From: Crocinitomix catalasitica ATCC 23190
GTDB taxonomy: Bacteria > Bacteroidota > Bacteroidia > Flavobacteriales_D > Crocinitomicaceae
Direction of reading: 5' to 3'
Assembly (NCBI RefSeq): GCF_000621625.1
Contig: NZ_JHXV01000022.1
Span: 24,612-88,611 of the forward strand
DNA: 64,000 nucleotides
The position numbers were made by a program, and so were the translations under genes. Of this stretch, positions 19,368 through 28,342 are shown in pieces. How positions within the stretch are numbered: position 1 is the stretch's first letter; each line of letters begins with the position of its first letter. A model generated the notes under the pieces. It ran no database searches. It worked only from the letters and a program-made list of their open reading frames with translations, and was not told the origin of the DNA.

Positions 19368-20939
19368 ATGTTAAAAATCATCTTAAATATTAAATTCTTT
19401 GTTTTATTTATGACCTTTCGTGTTTGTATTGCACAGCCTGTGATTAACGAACGGTACACTCTTAATGATGAGTCAAATGCAATTTTCTCTACAGTTCTTG
19501 TAATTAATGATAAATACTTTGTAAGCGGTTTTCAGTCCTCACTTGCAGGTTTTAAAGACAACGAAAGCTCTTTATCGTTTATTAATTTTGGCAGTGTTTT
19601 AGATTCAATAAAAATTTATAGAAATGATTCTTTAGGTTTAAGTTTTATGAGCCAAACTAAGATGATCATTACTTTAGATAGCAATCTCGCTCATGTCGCT
19701 CTTGCTGCTTCTGTAGATTATCCATATTCCTATTTTTTTATAAAAATGAATAAACAAGGTGAGGTTTTAAATATAAATTATTTCCCTGAGTTTTATACAG
19801 AAGATTCAAATGAAGGAAAAAACCCTTCTACTCTAATACAAAGTGCAGACAGCACTTATTATGGCATTGTACATGTACAACATTCAGAGAATTACTTGGT
19901 GGGCTTCACTTTTTTCAGATTAGATAAATACGGTAATTTAATGGTTAAAAAAAGTTATTATGGTGATGATATTGAAGAGTATAATGCCTTGGCATCAGCT
20001 AGTATGGTTCAGCTCAACGCCAATGAATTAATGATTGGTTGCGCCTACCGAAAAGATGCTTTTGAAACAGAGGACCGCAGGCATCATACGCGATTAATGA
20101 AAATCGACACCCTTGGTGAATTGATTGAAGAAGTGACGTATTGGGAAGATAGATTAAGTTTTGATTGTAATAGTTTGACAAAGACAACAGAAGGAGGTTT
20201 TTTGTATTGTGGTAGAATTGGCGAGTATTTACCAGAAACTGATTCAAGGCAGTATAATGTAAGAATTGTAAAAATAAATGCAGATTATTCGATAGATTGG
20301 GAATTCCGATATGGCCTCCCTGTTAGCCTTCCGTACTCTAACCTCACTAAAATATTACCCTTAAATGACAGTGAATTTGTGGCGGTAGGTTTTACACCAG
20401 GTGAGGGAGGTATATTAGGTTGTCTACTTAAATTTAATATTGCTGGTGAATTATTATGGCACCGCAAATATATGAAAGTACCACCACTGGGTGATGGAGG
20501 AGAACATCAATTGTATGACGTTGAATTAACGCCTGATGGTGGTTTTGTAATGGTTGGGCAAGCCAATGATAGGTTAGGATATACTGATTTACCTGGTCAA
20601 AAAGCATGGCTTGTAAAAACAGACGAATATGGTTGTTTAGTACCGGGTTGTGAGGATGATGATTTGGGGATAGATAATCCAGTTAAAACTATACAAAGTA
20701 AAATTTATCCTAACCCAGCGCAAAACACCTTATTTTATTACCATCATCAAGATAATTTTGAGCCTGCAACAATAACAATCCATTCAATTAATGGTAAAAA
20801 AGTACACGAATGGCAGCTAAACACCAACGACATTACTTGTGAGGTTGATATTTCACATTTTCAGAGTGGGGTCTATGTGTTGAATGCTGTGAATGCAAAA
20901 GGCGAGGTTTTGTCAAGTGAGAAGTTTATTGTTGAATAG
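19368..20939 (+). CDS. Secreted T9SS type A sorting-domain protein, propeller-like
   Basis: 523 aa with an N-terminal signal (FRVCIAQ, cleavage about 23). The body has repeated short blades of the type LNVLVKT/FVAVGFTPGEGGILGC and GGFVMVGQANDR, as in beta-propeller proteins built from G-G-[FY]-[IV] repeats. The end (about 445-523: IYPNPAQNTLFY, INGKKVHEW, GVYVLNAVNAKG, EKFIVE) is a clear type A T9SS sorting domain, so it is exported across the outer membrane and attached or released. The function is unknown. It is flanked by an imperfect direct repeat (about 18735 and 20966). Confidence 0.85.
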   Translation: MLKIILNIKFFVLFMTFRVCIAQPVINERYTLNDESNAIFSTVLVINDKYFVSGFQSSLAGFKDNESSLSFINFGSVLDSIKIYRNDSLGLSFMSQTKMIITLDSNLAHVALAASVDYPYSYFFIKMNKQGEVLNINYFPEFYTEDSNEGKNPSTLIQSADSTYYGIVHVQHSENYLVGFTFFRLDKYGNLMVKKSYYGDDIEEYNALASASMVQLNANELMIGCAYRKDAFETEDRRHHTRLMKIDTLGELIEEVTYWEDRLSFDCNSLTKTTEGGFLYCGRIGEYLPETDSRQYNVRIVKINADYSIDWEFRYGLPVSLPYSNLTKILPLNDSEFVAVGFTPGEGGILGCLLKFNIAGELLWHRKYMKVPPLGDGGEHQLYDVELTPDGGFVMVGQANDRLGYTDLPGQKAWLVKTDEYGCLVPGCEDDDLGIDNPVKTIQSKIYPNPAQNTLFYYHHQDNFEPATITIHSINGKKVHEWQLNTNDITCEVDISHFQSGVYVLNAVNAKGEVLSSEKFIVE

Positions 20940-21145
20940 TTTTGAGTCTCAAGTCCTAAGTCGCTATTACAAATGATGGTTTGAAATGGAATAAGATTTG
21001 CCCAGGCAACAATAAATATTAATCTGTTAAAAACACAATCAATAATCAACATTCCTTCATTTGCACTAATTCGAGCATTTTTCATTTAAACTTTTACACC
21101 TTACTAAAATAAATACTAACTTAGATTTCCAATTTAAATGACAAC

Positions 21146-22687
21146 ATGGGATCGAAATTAGAACTACTAAATCGTAAAAAAGAAGAAGCCTTAAAAGGAG
21201 GTGGAGAAGCAAGAATTGAGTCGCAACATAAAAAGCGAAAATTAACTGCGAGAGAAAGATTAAACTTATTGTTAGATAAAGGTTCATTCGAGGAAATAGG
21301 CATGTTAACTTCTCATAGGTCAACAAACTTTGGTTTAGATAAGCAACAGTTTTTAGGTGATGGAGTAGTAACTGGTTACGGAACAATACACGGTAGACCG
21401 ATGTATGTTTTTTCTCAAGATTTTACGGTGTTCGGTGGTTCATTAGCTGAGGTACACGCAAAGAAAATTGTTCGAATTATGGATTTATCATTACAAAATG
21501 GAATTCCAATGATTGGTTTAAATGATTCTGGAGGAGCAAGAATTCAAGAAGGGGTTGTTTCACTTGGAGGTTATGCAGATATTTTTTATCGCAATACAAT
21601 GGCTTCGGGTGTTGTACCACAAATCTCTGCTATAATGGGGCCTTGTGCTGGCGGAGCTGTTTATTCCCCAGCTTTGACAGATTTCATTTATATGGTGCAA
21701 GATTCATCTTTTATGTTCGTTACAGGACCGAATGTTGTAAAAACGGTGACACATGAGGAAGTAACATCTGAAGAATTAGGTGGTGCTACTACGCATGCAT
21801 CTAAATCGGGTGTTGCGCATTTCGCTGTTGAAAATGATTTAAAATGTATCAATGACCTTAAGAAATTGATGACTTATTTACCGCAGAATTGTGAAGAAGC
21901 TGCACCGAGTTATCCTTATGAGGCAAAAGATGAAACAAGATTAGATTTAAATTCAATTATTCCAGATAATCCAAATCAACCTTATAATATTAAAGATGTC
22001 ATTAACCAATTGGTTGATGAAGATTCGTTTTACGAAGTACAAGAAACATACGCAGAAAATATTGTGATCGGATTTGCCTTTTTAGCAGGTAAAAGTATTG
22101 GTGTTGTTGCCAATCAACCCGCATTTTTAGCAGGTGTATTAGATAGTAATGCTTCAAACAAGGCCGGTCGCTTTGTTCGTTTTTGTGATTCGTTTAACAT
22201 TCCATTATTAGTCTTAGAAGATGTTCCTGGATTTTTACCTGGTACTGAGCAAGAGTGGAATGGGATTATTAACAATGGAGCAAAATTATTGTATGCTTTC
22301 TGTGAAGCAACCGTTCCGAGAATTACCGTAATTACGCGTAAGGCTTATGGTGGTGCTTATGATGTAATGAATTCTAAACATATTGGTGCTGACATGAACT
22401 ATGCTTGGCCATCTTCTGAAATTGCTGTAATGGGTGCTAAAGGTGCTGCAGAGATTATTTTCAGAAAAGAAATTCAAGAAGCTGCTGATCCAGCGGCTAA
22501 ATTATTAGAAAAAGAAGCTGAGTATGCCGAATTGTTCGCGCATCCTTATAACGCAGCTAAACATGGCTTTATTGATGAGGTAATAGAACCATCAGTAACA
22601 CGAACAAAATTAATTCGTGCATTTGATATGCTAAAAAACAAAGTTTCCCACCTTCCTAAAAAGAAACACGGGAACATTCCTTTGTAA
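21146..22687 (+). CDS. pccB: Acyl-CoA (propionyl-CoA) carboxylase carboxyltransferase beta subunit
   Basis: A 513-aa carboxyltransferase that moves CO2 from carboxybiotin to an acyl-CoA, most likely propionyl-CoA, giving methylmalonyl-CoA. Typical segments are [20 protein letters not shown] (about 32-51), [19 protein letters not shown], the first oxyanion loop in [26 protein letters not shown], and in the C-terminal half [16 protein letters not shown] and [11 protein letters not shown]. The length matches the PccB/MmdA family. No biotin carboxylase or biotin carrier gene adjoins it, so the partner subunits are elsewhere; a decarboxylase (MmdA) role is the alternative. A strong terminator follows. 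Confidence 0.9.
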   Translation: MGSKLELLNRKKEEALKGGGEARIESQHKKRKLTARERLNLLLDKGSFEEIGMLTSHRSTNFGLDKQQFLGDGVVTGYGTIHGRPMYVFSQDFTVFGGSLAEVHAKKIVRIMDLSLQNGIPMIGLNDSGGARIQEGVVSLGGYADIFYRNTMASGVVPQISAIMGPCAGGAVYSPALTDFIYMVQDSSFMFVTGPNVVKTVTHEEVTSEELGGATTHASKSGVAHFAVENDLKCINDLKKLMTYLPQNCEEAAPSYPYEAKDETRLDLNSIIPDNPNQPYNIKDVINQLVDEDSFYEVQETYAENIVIGFAFLAGKSIGVVANQPAFLAGVLDSNASNKAGRFVRFCDSFNIPLLVLEDVPGFLPGTEQEWNGIINNGAKLLYAFCEATVPRITVITRKAYGGAYDVMNSKHIGADMNYAWPSSEIAVMGAKGAAEIIFRKEIQEAADPAAKLLEKEAEYAELFAHPYNAAKHGFIDEVIEPSVTRTKLIRAFDMLKNKVSHLPKKKHGNIPL

Positions 22688-22710
22688 AAAAAAATAATTA
22701 AACAGTTATT

Positions 22711-22740
22711 AAAGGTGTACTTCTAGTACGCCTTTTTTTA
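22711..22740 (+). terminator. Rho-independent terminator of the carboxyltransferase gene
   Basis: AAAGGTGTAC and GTACGCCTTT form a 10-bp stem with one G-U pair around the loop TTCTA, followed by a T run. Confidence 0.85.
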
Positions 22741-22788
22741 TGCGATATAATTCATATTCGCGCTATTATTGGTGTATATGGTCGTAAA

Positions 22789-22827
22789 TCACCCAGTTGG
22801 GTGAGGGTGTTTCATCCATTCGGGTGA
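22789..22827. promoter_or_regulatory. Pair of TCACCCA-NN-TGGGTGA palindromes (putative operator)
   Basis: TCACCCAGTTGGGTGA (22789-22804) is a perfect palindrome with a 2-bp centre. A second, imperfect copy TCATCCATTCGGGTGA is at 22812-22827, centres 23 bp apart. They sit about 85-125 bp upstream of the 169-aa gene. A third perfect copy is at 23611-23626, upstream of the next operon. The form fits a dimeric regulator; which one is unknown. Confidence 0.55.
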
Positions 22828-22912
22828 AGAAAAACCATGTTGTTGTTCATAGTTTTGTAGGGTAGTTAAATGGTGAAGGTCATCATTTATTTAAACACTA
22901 AATTTTTTATAT

Positions 22913-23422
22913 ATGAAAACAATTACATTAATTATCGCCGCAAGTTTAACAATGTTATCTTTTGTAGGTCCAGAACCAACAATTAATCATAAATCTACTC
23001 ATGTGGAAGAAATAGAAATGTCAAATGCAATTAACAGAGGAAAAAAACAGGTTTTTAAAGTGAGTGTGCAAATTGGACGGAAAAAAAAGGGATGTACAGG
23101 GTTCGGTATCTGTAAACTTCAAGTTGCTATAGATTTAAAAGTTGTTGGTGAAATGATCATGGCTCATCCTTATGTTTTGGTGGATGATATTGTAGGTCTC
23201 GAATTTATTAAAGATGAAGGAACGATGTCAAAGGAAGTTGTTCAAAGTTTAAATAATGGAAAATTTATTATGGAAGAAGGCTTTCAAACTAAATTAGTGA
23301 TAAACAAAGAAGATTCTAAAAGGTGGAATATAGAGGAGGGAACTGCCTTGAAAATGGATTGGCCAAAAGGTATTTATAAGGCGACAAAAACCGAAAAAGG
23401 TTGGTTGGTAACAAGACCTTAA
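22913..23422 (+). CDS. Uncharacterised 169-aa exported protein with GCTGFGIC motif
   Basis: Not a family I can name. It has an N-terminal hydrophobic segment (LIIAASLTMLSFVG) consistent with a signal peptide, then a basic stretch with KVSVQIGRKKKGCTGFGIC (about 49-67), i.e. two cysteines five residues apart in a Gly-rich turn, which could form a disulfide or bind metal. The remainder is a beta/alpha mix with a Lys/Glu-rich surface and ends VTRP. The upstream region carries two TCACCCA-type palindromes, and a terminator follows, so it is a single-gene unit probably under the same regulator as the GLPGLI operon downstream. Confidence 0.65.
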   Translation: MKTITLIIAASLTMLSFVGPEPTINHKSTHVEEIEMSNAINRGKKQVFKVSVQIGRKKKGCTGFGICKLQVAIDLKVVGEMIMAHPYVLVDDIVGLEFIKDEGTMSKEVVQSLNNGKFIMEEGFQTKLVINKEDSKRWNIEEGTALKMDWPKGIYKATKTEKGWLVTRP

Positions 23423-23504
23423 TAAATAACCCTAAAACAGCAGATTTTCTTCATAACTAAAGTCTCCTATCAATACTCGATTAACTGAGGAGCTTGGATT
23501 CAAT

Positions 23505-23540
23505 AAAAAAGTCGCATCAACGTTTTGATGCGACTTTTTT
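23505..23540 (+). terminator. Strong Rho-independent terminator
   Basis: AAAAAAGTCGCATCAA pairs with TTGATGCGACTTTTTT around a short loop. The A-tract before and T-tract after the stem allow it to work in both directions. It separates the 169-aa gene from the GLPGLI operon. Confidence 0.85.
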
Positions 23541-23610
23541 GATTTACGAGATTAAGCTTCAGTTATGAATCGAAACCGCGGCAATGTAGCGTTTAGGACA
23601 TTTTTAGACT

Positions 23611-23626
23611 TCACCCAAATGGGTGA
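23611..23626. promoter_or_regulatory. TCACCCA-AA-TGGGTGA palindrome (putative operator)
   Basis: A perfect 16-bp palindrome with 7-bp arms, identical in its arms to the site at 22789-22804. It lies about 95 bp upstream of the GLPGLI gene. A possible -7 element (TATACTTTCG, about 23681-23690) lies between it and the gene. Confidence 0.55.
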
Positions 23627-23720
23627 TTTCTTTATTTTTTACCTTTTATAATATTTCTTTTACAATCTGTTTAAACCTTCTATACTTTCGTTTGTCTAAT
23701 CGTTACCAATTAATTATAAA

Positions 23721-24482
23721 ATGAAAAATATACTCGTATTAATAACCCTTCTAGTTTTTACAACTGGCTTTTCGCAAGTGTCTGGAGAGTTTATTTATAA
23801 TGTGAAAGAAAATGTTCACAGTAAATTACCACCAGGACCAAGAGGGGATAGAATGAAAGAATTTGTGCCTGAATTTGTAGATGTCAGCACAAGGTTATTG
23901 GTCAATATAGAAGCTTCACTTTATTCGAATATCATTGATACGATTCAGCCTGATTTAAGTCAAGAAGATGACCGAATGGCGAGAATGAAAAAAAGATTAG
24001 CACCAGCGAATGACATCGTTTTTATGGATATTGAAAATGGTTTAGTTGTTCAGAAAAAAGAATTTATGGATAAGGTTTTTCTGATTAAAGATTCGATTGG
24101 ATTAAGCAATTGGAAATTAACTGGAGAAATGAAGGAAGTTGGAGGGTTGAATTGTCTGGAAGCTGTTTTTATCCCAAAAGAAGATGATACCACTACAGTA
24201 ACTGCTTGGTTTGCGCCAGAGATTGCAACAAATGCTGGTCCTGCTGGATTTGGTGGTTTGCCAGGCTTAGTGGTTTATTTAAATATAAATGACGGTCAAA
24301 CCGTGATAAGTTTGGTGAGCCAAATTATGCGTGAAGTGAAGTCTAAAGAAATTAATATTCCAAATAAAGGTAAGGTAGTAACGCAAGAAGAGTATGATGA
24401 TCTTGTGAAGAAGAAAATGGAGCAAATGAAAAAACAAATGGAAGGCCGTAGCGGACCAGGAGGCGGACCACCAAGACATTAA
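23721..24482 (+). CDS. GLPGLI family protein
   Basis: 253 aa with a signal peptide (cleavage after TTGFSQ, about 19). It carries the family's naming motif as FGGLPGLVVYLN (about 178-189), preceded by TAWFAPEIATNAGP. The C-terminus is a charged helix (KKKMEQMKKQMEG) ending in a Gly/Pro tail (GPGGGPPRH). GLPGLI proteins are exported Bacteroidota proteins of unknown function that I recall being encoded next to outer-membrane receptors, as here: the next gene begins 36 bp downstream. A palindromic operator candidate lies upstream. Probably periplasmic, acting with the receptor. Confidence 0.9.
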   Translation: MKNILVLITLLVFTTGFSQVSGEFIYNVKENVHSKLPPGPRGDRMKEFVPEFVDVSTRLLVNIEASLYSNIIDTIQPDLSQEDDRMARMKKRLAPANDIVFMDIENGLVVQKKEFMDKVFLIKDSIGLSNWKLTGEMKEVGGLNCLEAVFIPKEDDTTTVTAWFAPEIATNAGPAGFGGLPGLVVYLNINDGQTVISLVSQIMREVKSKEINIPNKGKVVTQEEYDDLVKKKMEQMKKQMEGRSGPGGGPPRH

Positions 24483-24518
24483 TCAATTAGCATCTCTTAA
24501 AAACATTATACGCAATTC

Positions 24519-27236
24519 ATGAAAAACTTATTATTAATAATCGCATTGTTGTTCTTGTCTGTATCATTCGGGCAATCATCTAAAATTACAGGAGCATTGT
24601 ACAGTAATGATACAGAATCTATTCCCGGTGCATCTGTTATGTTAATAGGAGCAAAGGATTCAATACTTAAATCGTATGCGATTACGAACTCAATTGGTGA
24701 GTTTAGTTTAGCGAATATTAAATCGGGTGATTATATTGTTAAAGCTTCTTTTTTTGGTTTTAAACCGTTCGAACGCAATGTGCAAGTGGCCGGTGACGGA
24801 CAACCTGTTGATCTCGGTAAAATTATACTCGAAGCTAAAATGCTAAATGAGGTCGTAGTAGAAGGACAATACATTCCAATTGAAATAAAAGGGGATACCA
24901 TTCAATACGATGCGCGTGCTTTTGAAACGAAAGAACATGATGTCGTTGAGGATTTATTAAAACAATTACCAGGTGTGGTTGTCGCAGAAGACGGTTCAAT
25001 TGAAGTGCAAGGAAAGAAAGTAGAGAAAATTCTGGTAGATGGAGAAGAGTTTTTTGGAAATGATGCAACGATAACAACAAAGAATTTGCCTGCCAAAGCG
25101 GTTGAGAAAGTACAAGTTTATGATAAACAATCTGACATGGCTGAATTTACTGGTGTTGATGATGGATCGGAATCACCAACGATTAATTTGAAGTTAAAAG
25201 CAGACCATAAAAAGGGCATGTTTGGTTCTGTTGAAGGTGGATTGGGTGCTGATGTGCCTTACCAAGATTTAGTGAGATACCAATCTAAAGCGAATGTGCA
25301 TTGGTTTAAAGATAAGATTCAATTTTCTGCAATTGCGATGTCGAATAATGTCAATGAAACTGGATTTAATTATTCTGATTATCAAAATTTCTCTGGTGGT
25401 GGAGGTGGCAGAATTGGAGGGAGTGGCTTTCAGTCTTCTGGTCTACCAATTAACAATAGCAGCAATTCGGGATACCAGAATACACATGCGGTTGGTTTGA
25501 ATTTTAATTATAAACCATCGAAACAAACCATTTTTAATACGTCGTTATTTTTAACAGACTTCATCAAGTCTTACGACAAAACATTAACAAGAGAGACTTA
25601 TTATACAGATTCCTCTTTGGTAACAGACGAATTGGTCAATCAGCAAAGTAATATTTTAGAAAATAAAGGGACCATTCATTTTGAGCAAAAATTTGATACG
25701 ACTCAATTTTTAAATATCGATATTAATGGGTCATGGGAAAACACTGATTATAACAATCAAAGTACAGTTGAAAATTATAATGGAATTGGCGCTTTAGGAA
25801 GTGTCTTTAATACAGTTTTAGATCAGAATAGTTTTAATTACGACCTGTCAGGTTCTGCAAATTATCGTAAAAAGTTCTTGAAAGCTGGCAGAAATACTGG
25901 TGGGGGAATTAGTTATTCAACAAGTAATGACGATGAATCAACAACGTTAGATTATTTGACAACACTTTATTTAGTTGGCCTTTCTAATGATTTCTTAACA
26001 AATCAAAGCCAGTTTACAAAGTTAAATTCGAATAATTTATCGGCGAATTGGTTGTGGTCAGAACCCATTTCTAAGAATCAATTAATTCAACTAAAATATA
26101 CGTTCAGTAATGCAAATTCCTCTAGAAATAAAGAAGTGTTTGATCAAACAGAGATAGAGATTTTTAATCCAGGTTTATCTGCTGTGGGCGACTATACGCA
26201 AACTGCACATGACATTGATTTCGATCATAAAGTGATTCTAACGAATCTTAAAACAACAGTTGGGGCAGCATATAAGAACTTGACATTGTCGGGGGAAGAC
26301 ATACTTGTTAATCCTGTAAAATTCGATTATATCTTACCCGCAGCAACAATAAACTGGGATGCGACAAAACAAAGTAATTTAAGGTTGAGCTATAATACTT
26401 CTATTACTGCGCCTACATTAGATCAATTGCAACCTTTGCCAAACAATACCAACCCTTCGGAAGTGGTTTTAGGGAACGCTGCATTAGAGCCGGAATACAA
26501 TCATACAGTTCAAATGCGTTTTAGACGATTCAGTCAATTTAACTTCACTTATTTATTTGCATCTATAACCGGTAATTATGTAAAGGATAATATCACTTAT
26601 TCGCAAAATATAAATGAGTTTTATGTTAAGGAAATCATTCCTCAGAATTTAGGTGACGAAAAAAGTTTGTCTGCAAATGTTGCTTTCGGAACTTCTTTAT
26701 ATCCTATTAAATCGAAGTTTCACTTATCAGGGAATGCTTCTGTATCGAATGGTTTGGTGAATTTAAACGGGAATCAAGATGAATATACTTCGTATTATTT
26801 CCAACCGAACTTTTCTGTAGAGAATATCTCTAAAAAAGTAGTGAGTTTGAAAGCTGGGGTAGCCTATACTTATTCAATCAATAATTATTTAGAGAATGAA
26901 TCCTTCAACAATACATATAGCAACTTTAACTATTATGGAGATGTTGAATTTAAGATTAAGGATCGATGGGAAATTGGAACAGATTTACAACATTATTTCT
27001 ACCCAGATTTTGAAACAAATTCGCAGTTGATAAGATGGAATGCAAGTATTGGTGTGAATTTATTGAAGGCTAAAACTTTGCAAGTGTATGTGAAAGGTGT
27101 CGATTTATTGAATCAAAATACAGGAATAAGTCAATATTATACGCAGAATATTTATGAGCAATCTGTGACGCAAACTTTGGGTAGATATGTATTGGTTGGA
27201 TTAAAATATTCGTTCCAAAAAATGGGAGCGAAATAA
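24519..27236 (+). CDS. TonB-receptor-like outer-membrane beta-barrel with carboxypeptidase-regulatory domain
   Basis: 905 aa. Signal peptide 1-18 (VSFGQ). Residues about 20-110 form a CarboxypepD_reg-like beta-sandwich (GALYSNDTESIPGASVML). A plug-like domain follows, about 110-230: LNEVVVEGQYIPIEIKGDTI, LLKQLPGVVV and KILVDGEEFFGND, the form seen in the outer-membrane-beta-barrel family (OMP_b-brl_3). The rest is a long barrel rich in alternating aromatic strands, ending YVLVGLKYSFQKMGAK rather than in the usual terminal Phe. No TonB box is obvious. The substrate is unknown. It is co-transcribed with the GLPGLI gene and probably with the pterin dehydratase 33 bp downstream. Confidence 0.85.
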   Translation: MKNLLLIIALLFLSVSFGQSSKITGALYSNDTESIPGASVMLIGAKDSILKSYAITNSIGEFSLANIKSGDYIVKASFFGFKPFERNVQVAGDGQPVDLGKIILEAKMLNEVVVEGQYIPIEIKGDTIQYDARAFETKEHDVVEDLLKQLPGVVVAEDGSIEVQGKKVEKILVDGEEFFGNDATITTKNLPAKAVEKVQVYDKQSDMAEFTGVDDGSESPTINLKLKADHKKGMFGSVEGGLGADVPYQDLVRYQSKANVHWFKDKIQFSAIAMSNNVNETGFNYSDYQNFSGGGGGRIGGSGFQSSGLPINNSSNSGYQNTHAVGLNFNYKPSKQTIFNTSLFLTDFIKSYDKTLTRETYYTDSSLVTDELVNQQSNILENKGTIHFEQKFDTTQFLNIDINGSWENTDYNNQSTVENYNGIGALGSVFNTVLDQNSFNYDLSGSANYRKKFLKAGRNTGGGISYSTSNDDESTTLDYLTTLYLVGLSNDFLTNQSQFTKLNSNNLSANWLWSEPISKNQLIQLKYTFSNANSSRNKEVFDQTEIEIFNPGLSAVGDYTQTAHDIDFDHKVILTNLKTTVGAAYKNLTLSGEDILVNPVKFDYILPAATINWDATKQSNLRLSYNTSITAPTLDQLQPLPNNTNPSEVVLGNAALEPEYNHTVQMRFRRFSQFNFTYLFASITGNYVKDNITYSQNINEFYVKEIIPQNLGDEKSLSANVAFGTSLYPIKSKFHLSGNASVSNGLVNLNGNQDEYTSYYFQPNFSVENISKKVVSLKAGVAYTYSINNYLENESFNNTYSNFNYYGDVEFKIKDRWEIGTDLQHYFYPDFETNSQLIRWNASIGVNLLKAKTLQVYVKGVDLLNQNTGISQYYTQNIYEQSVTQTLGRYVLVGLKYSFQKMGAK

Positions 27237-27269
27237 GATTTAGCTTATCTTGAAGGAAATATTGTATTT

Positions 27270-27506
27270 ATGGGTTGGGTTGAAAAAAATGATAAGTTGG
27301 TTAAGACATTCGAAATGGAATCGTTCTCGGATATTATCAATCGTTTAAATGCTTTAGCTGAAGTTGCAAATGAAATGAACCATCATCCGGATTTTGAAGT
27401 ATTCGGTTACAAGCAAATCAAGTTCGCATTAAGAACACATGACGCGAATTCTATAACGGATACAGACTATCAATTGGCAAAGGAGATTGATGCTATTTTT
27501 GAATAG
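27270..27506 (+). CDS. 4a-hydroxytetrahydrobiopterin dehydratase (PCD/DCoH family), short form
   Basis: 78 aa. The family signature is intact: EMNHHPDFEVFGYKQIKFAL and TH (about residues 36-58), giving the two active-site histidines and the trailing TH. It recycles 4a-hydroxy-tetrahydropterin formed by aromatic amino acid hydroxylases. It is shorter than the 95-110 aa of many members, but an in-frame stop at 27234-27236 (the previous gene's stop) leaves no room for extension, and short forms are common in this phylum as I recall. A PTPS-like gene lies at 45736. No hydroxylase gene is in the window. Confidence 0.88.
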   Translation: MGWVEKNDKLVKTFEMESFSDIINRLNALAEVANEMNHHPDFEVFGYKQIKFALRTHDANSITDTDYQLAKEIDAIFE

Positions 27507-27530
27507 ATAATCGTTTGATAAATATAGGTT

Positions 27531-28196
27531 CTAATAAAAGAGTTCAACGATATTGTTAACATCTTCGTGCACGGTGTAACTGAATGGAATGACGTCAGTG
27601 ATGCCATCTTTTGTCACTTCCATTAAGATTTCATAATCTCCAGCAGGGAATTGCACAGGACCAGATATTTGATCGAAACAACCAGTGAATGGGATCGGAT
27701 TCCACCTGCCAAATTCAGCATCAATAAGCGTATGACGTCTTTTATAAATCATTGAATTTGACTCACTAGTACAAGCTGTATTTTTGAAATGATAAGTGAC
27801 GTCACACATGGGCAGAACTGGAATTTCTATGTGATTTTTTTCAAATTTATCTATTACAAATTCAAAGTAGTCGCCTTCGTAGAAGTAAACTTCTGTTAAG
27901 AAAGGAAAGCGCATAATAGTCACCCAATTCGATAAACGTTTTGATTTAAAATTGATATCCGCCTTACCATTTTCTAAACTTCCTTCAGTTATCTCTTTTA
28001 TTTCTGAACCTGATAATTCAGTATACGAACCTCTGGATTGAAAAATTTCATACTGCGCACCATCAATACCTTCGCCTGTTCTCATATCGTACATAAATAC
28101 AGTCAGATCAGTTTTACCGCTTATGATTTTCTTTTTACAAGCTGTAATGGTTTGGGTTGAAATCAATAAAAGACAGATTAAAGTTAGATTTTTCAC
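27531..28196 (-). CDS. Uncharacterised lipoprotein
   Basis: 221 aa; no family recognised. The N-terminus is a lipoprotein signal with Cys about 20 (TQTITACKKK). The mature part begins with a beta-sandwich-like segment (TDLTVFMYDMRTGEGIDGAQYEIF) resembling the prealbumin-like extensions of Bacteroidota surface proteins. A central HFKNTACTSES and GCFDQIS hold further cysteines that may pair. It is convergent with the pterin dehydratase (24 bp between stops) and its 5' side faces the repeat array. Probably outer-membrane-anchored. Confidence 0.7.
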   Translation of the reverse strand: MKNLTLICLLLISTQTITACKKKIISGKTDLTVFMYDMRTGEGIDGAQYEIFQSRGSYTELSGSEIKEITEGSLENGKADINFKSKRLSNWVTIMRFPFLTEVYFYEGDYFEFVIDKFEKNHIEIPVLPMCDVTYHFKNTACTSESNSMIYKRRHTLIDAEFGRWNPIPFTGCFDQISGPVQFPAGDYEILMEVTKDGITDVIPFSYTVHEDVNNIVELFY

Positions 28197-28294
28197 AATT
28201 TAAAATTAAACTAAAATTGGGGTTTGCGCAAGTTTTAAGGACGTCAAACCCACTATTCTAAAATTTAGAATACAATTATTCTGAATAAAATTGT

Positions 28295-28328
28295 TTTTTC
28301 GTTTTCAATACTTCTTATGAAAAGAAAC
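28295..28328 (+). promoter_or_regulatory. Duplicate of the ECF-operon leader, upstream of the repeat array
   Basis: This 34-bp stretch (TTTTTCGTTTTCAATACTTC, then TTATGAAAAGAAAC) matches 29691-29724, directly ahead of the sigma gene, at 29 of 34 positions without gaps. If the downstream copy holds the operon's promoter, this copy could drive transcription through the array. Confidence 0.5.
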
Positions 28329-28342
28329 TTTCACTAATAGTT

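Noticed and set aside
27270..27506. Truncated pterin dehydratase
   Set aside because: At 78 aa it keeps all active-site residues, and the in-frame upstream stop shows that this is the full gene.
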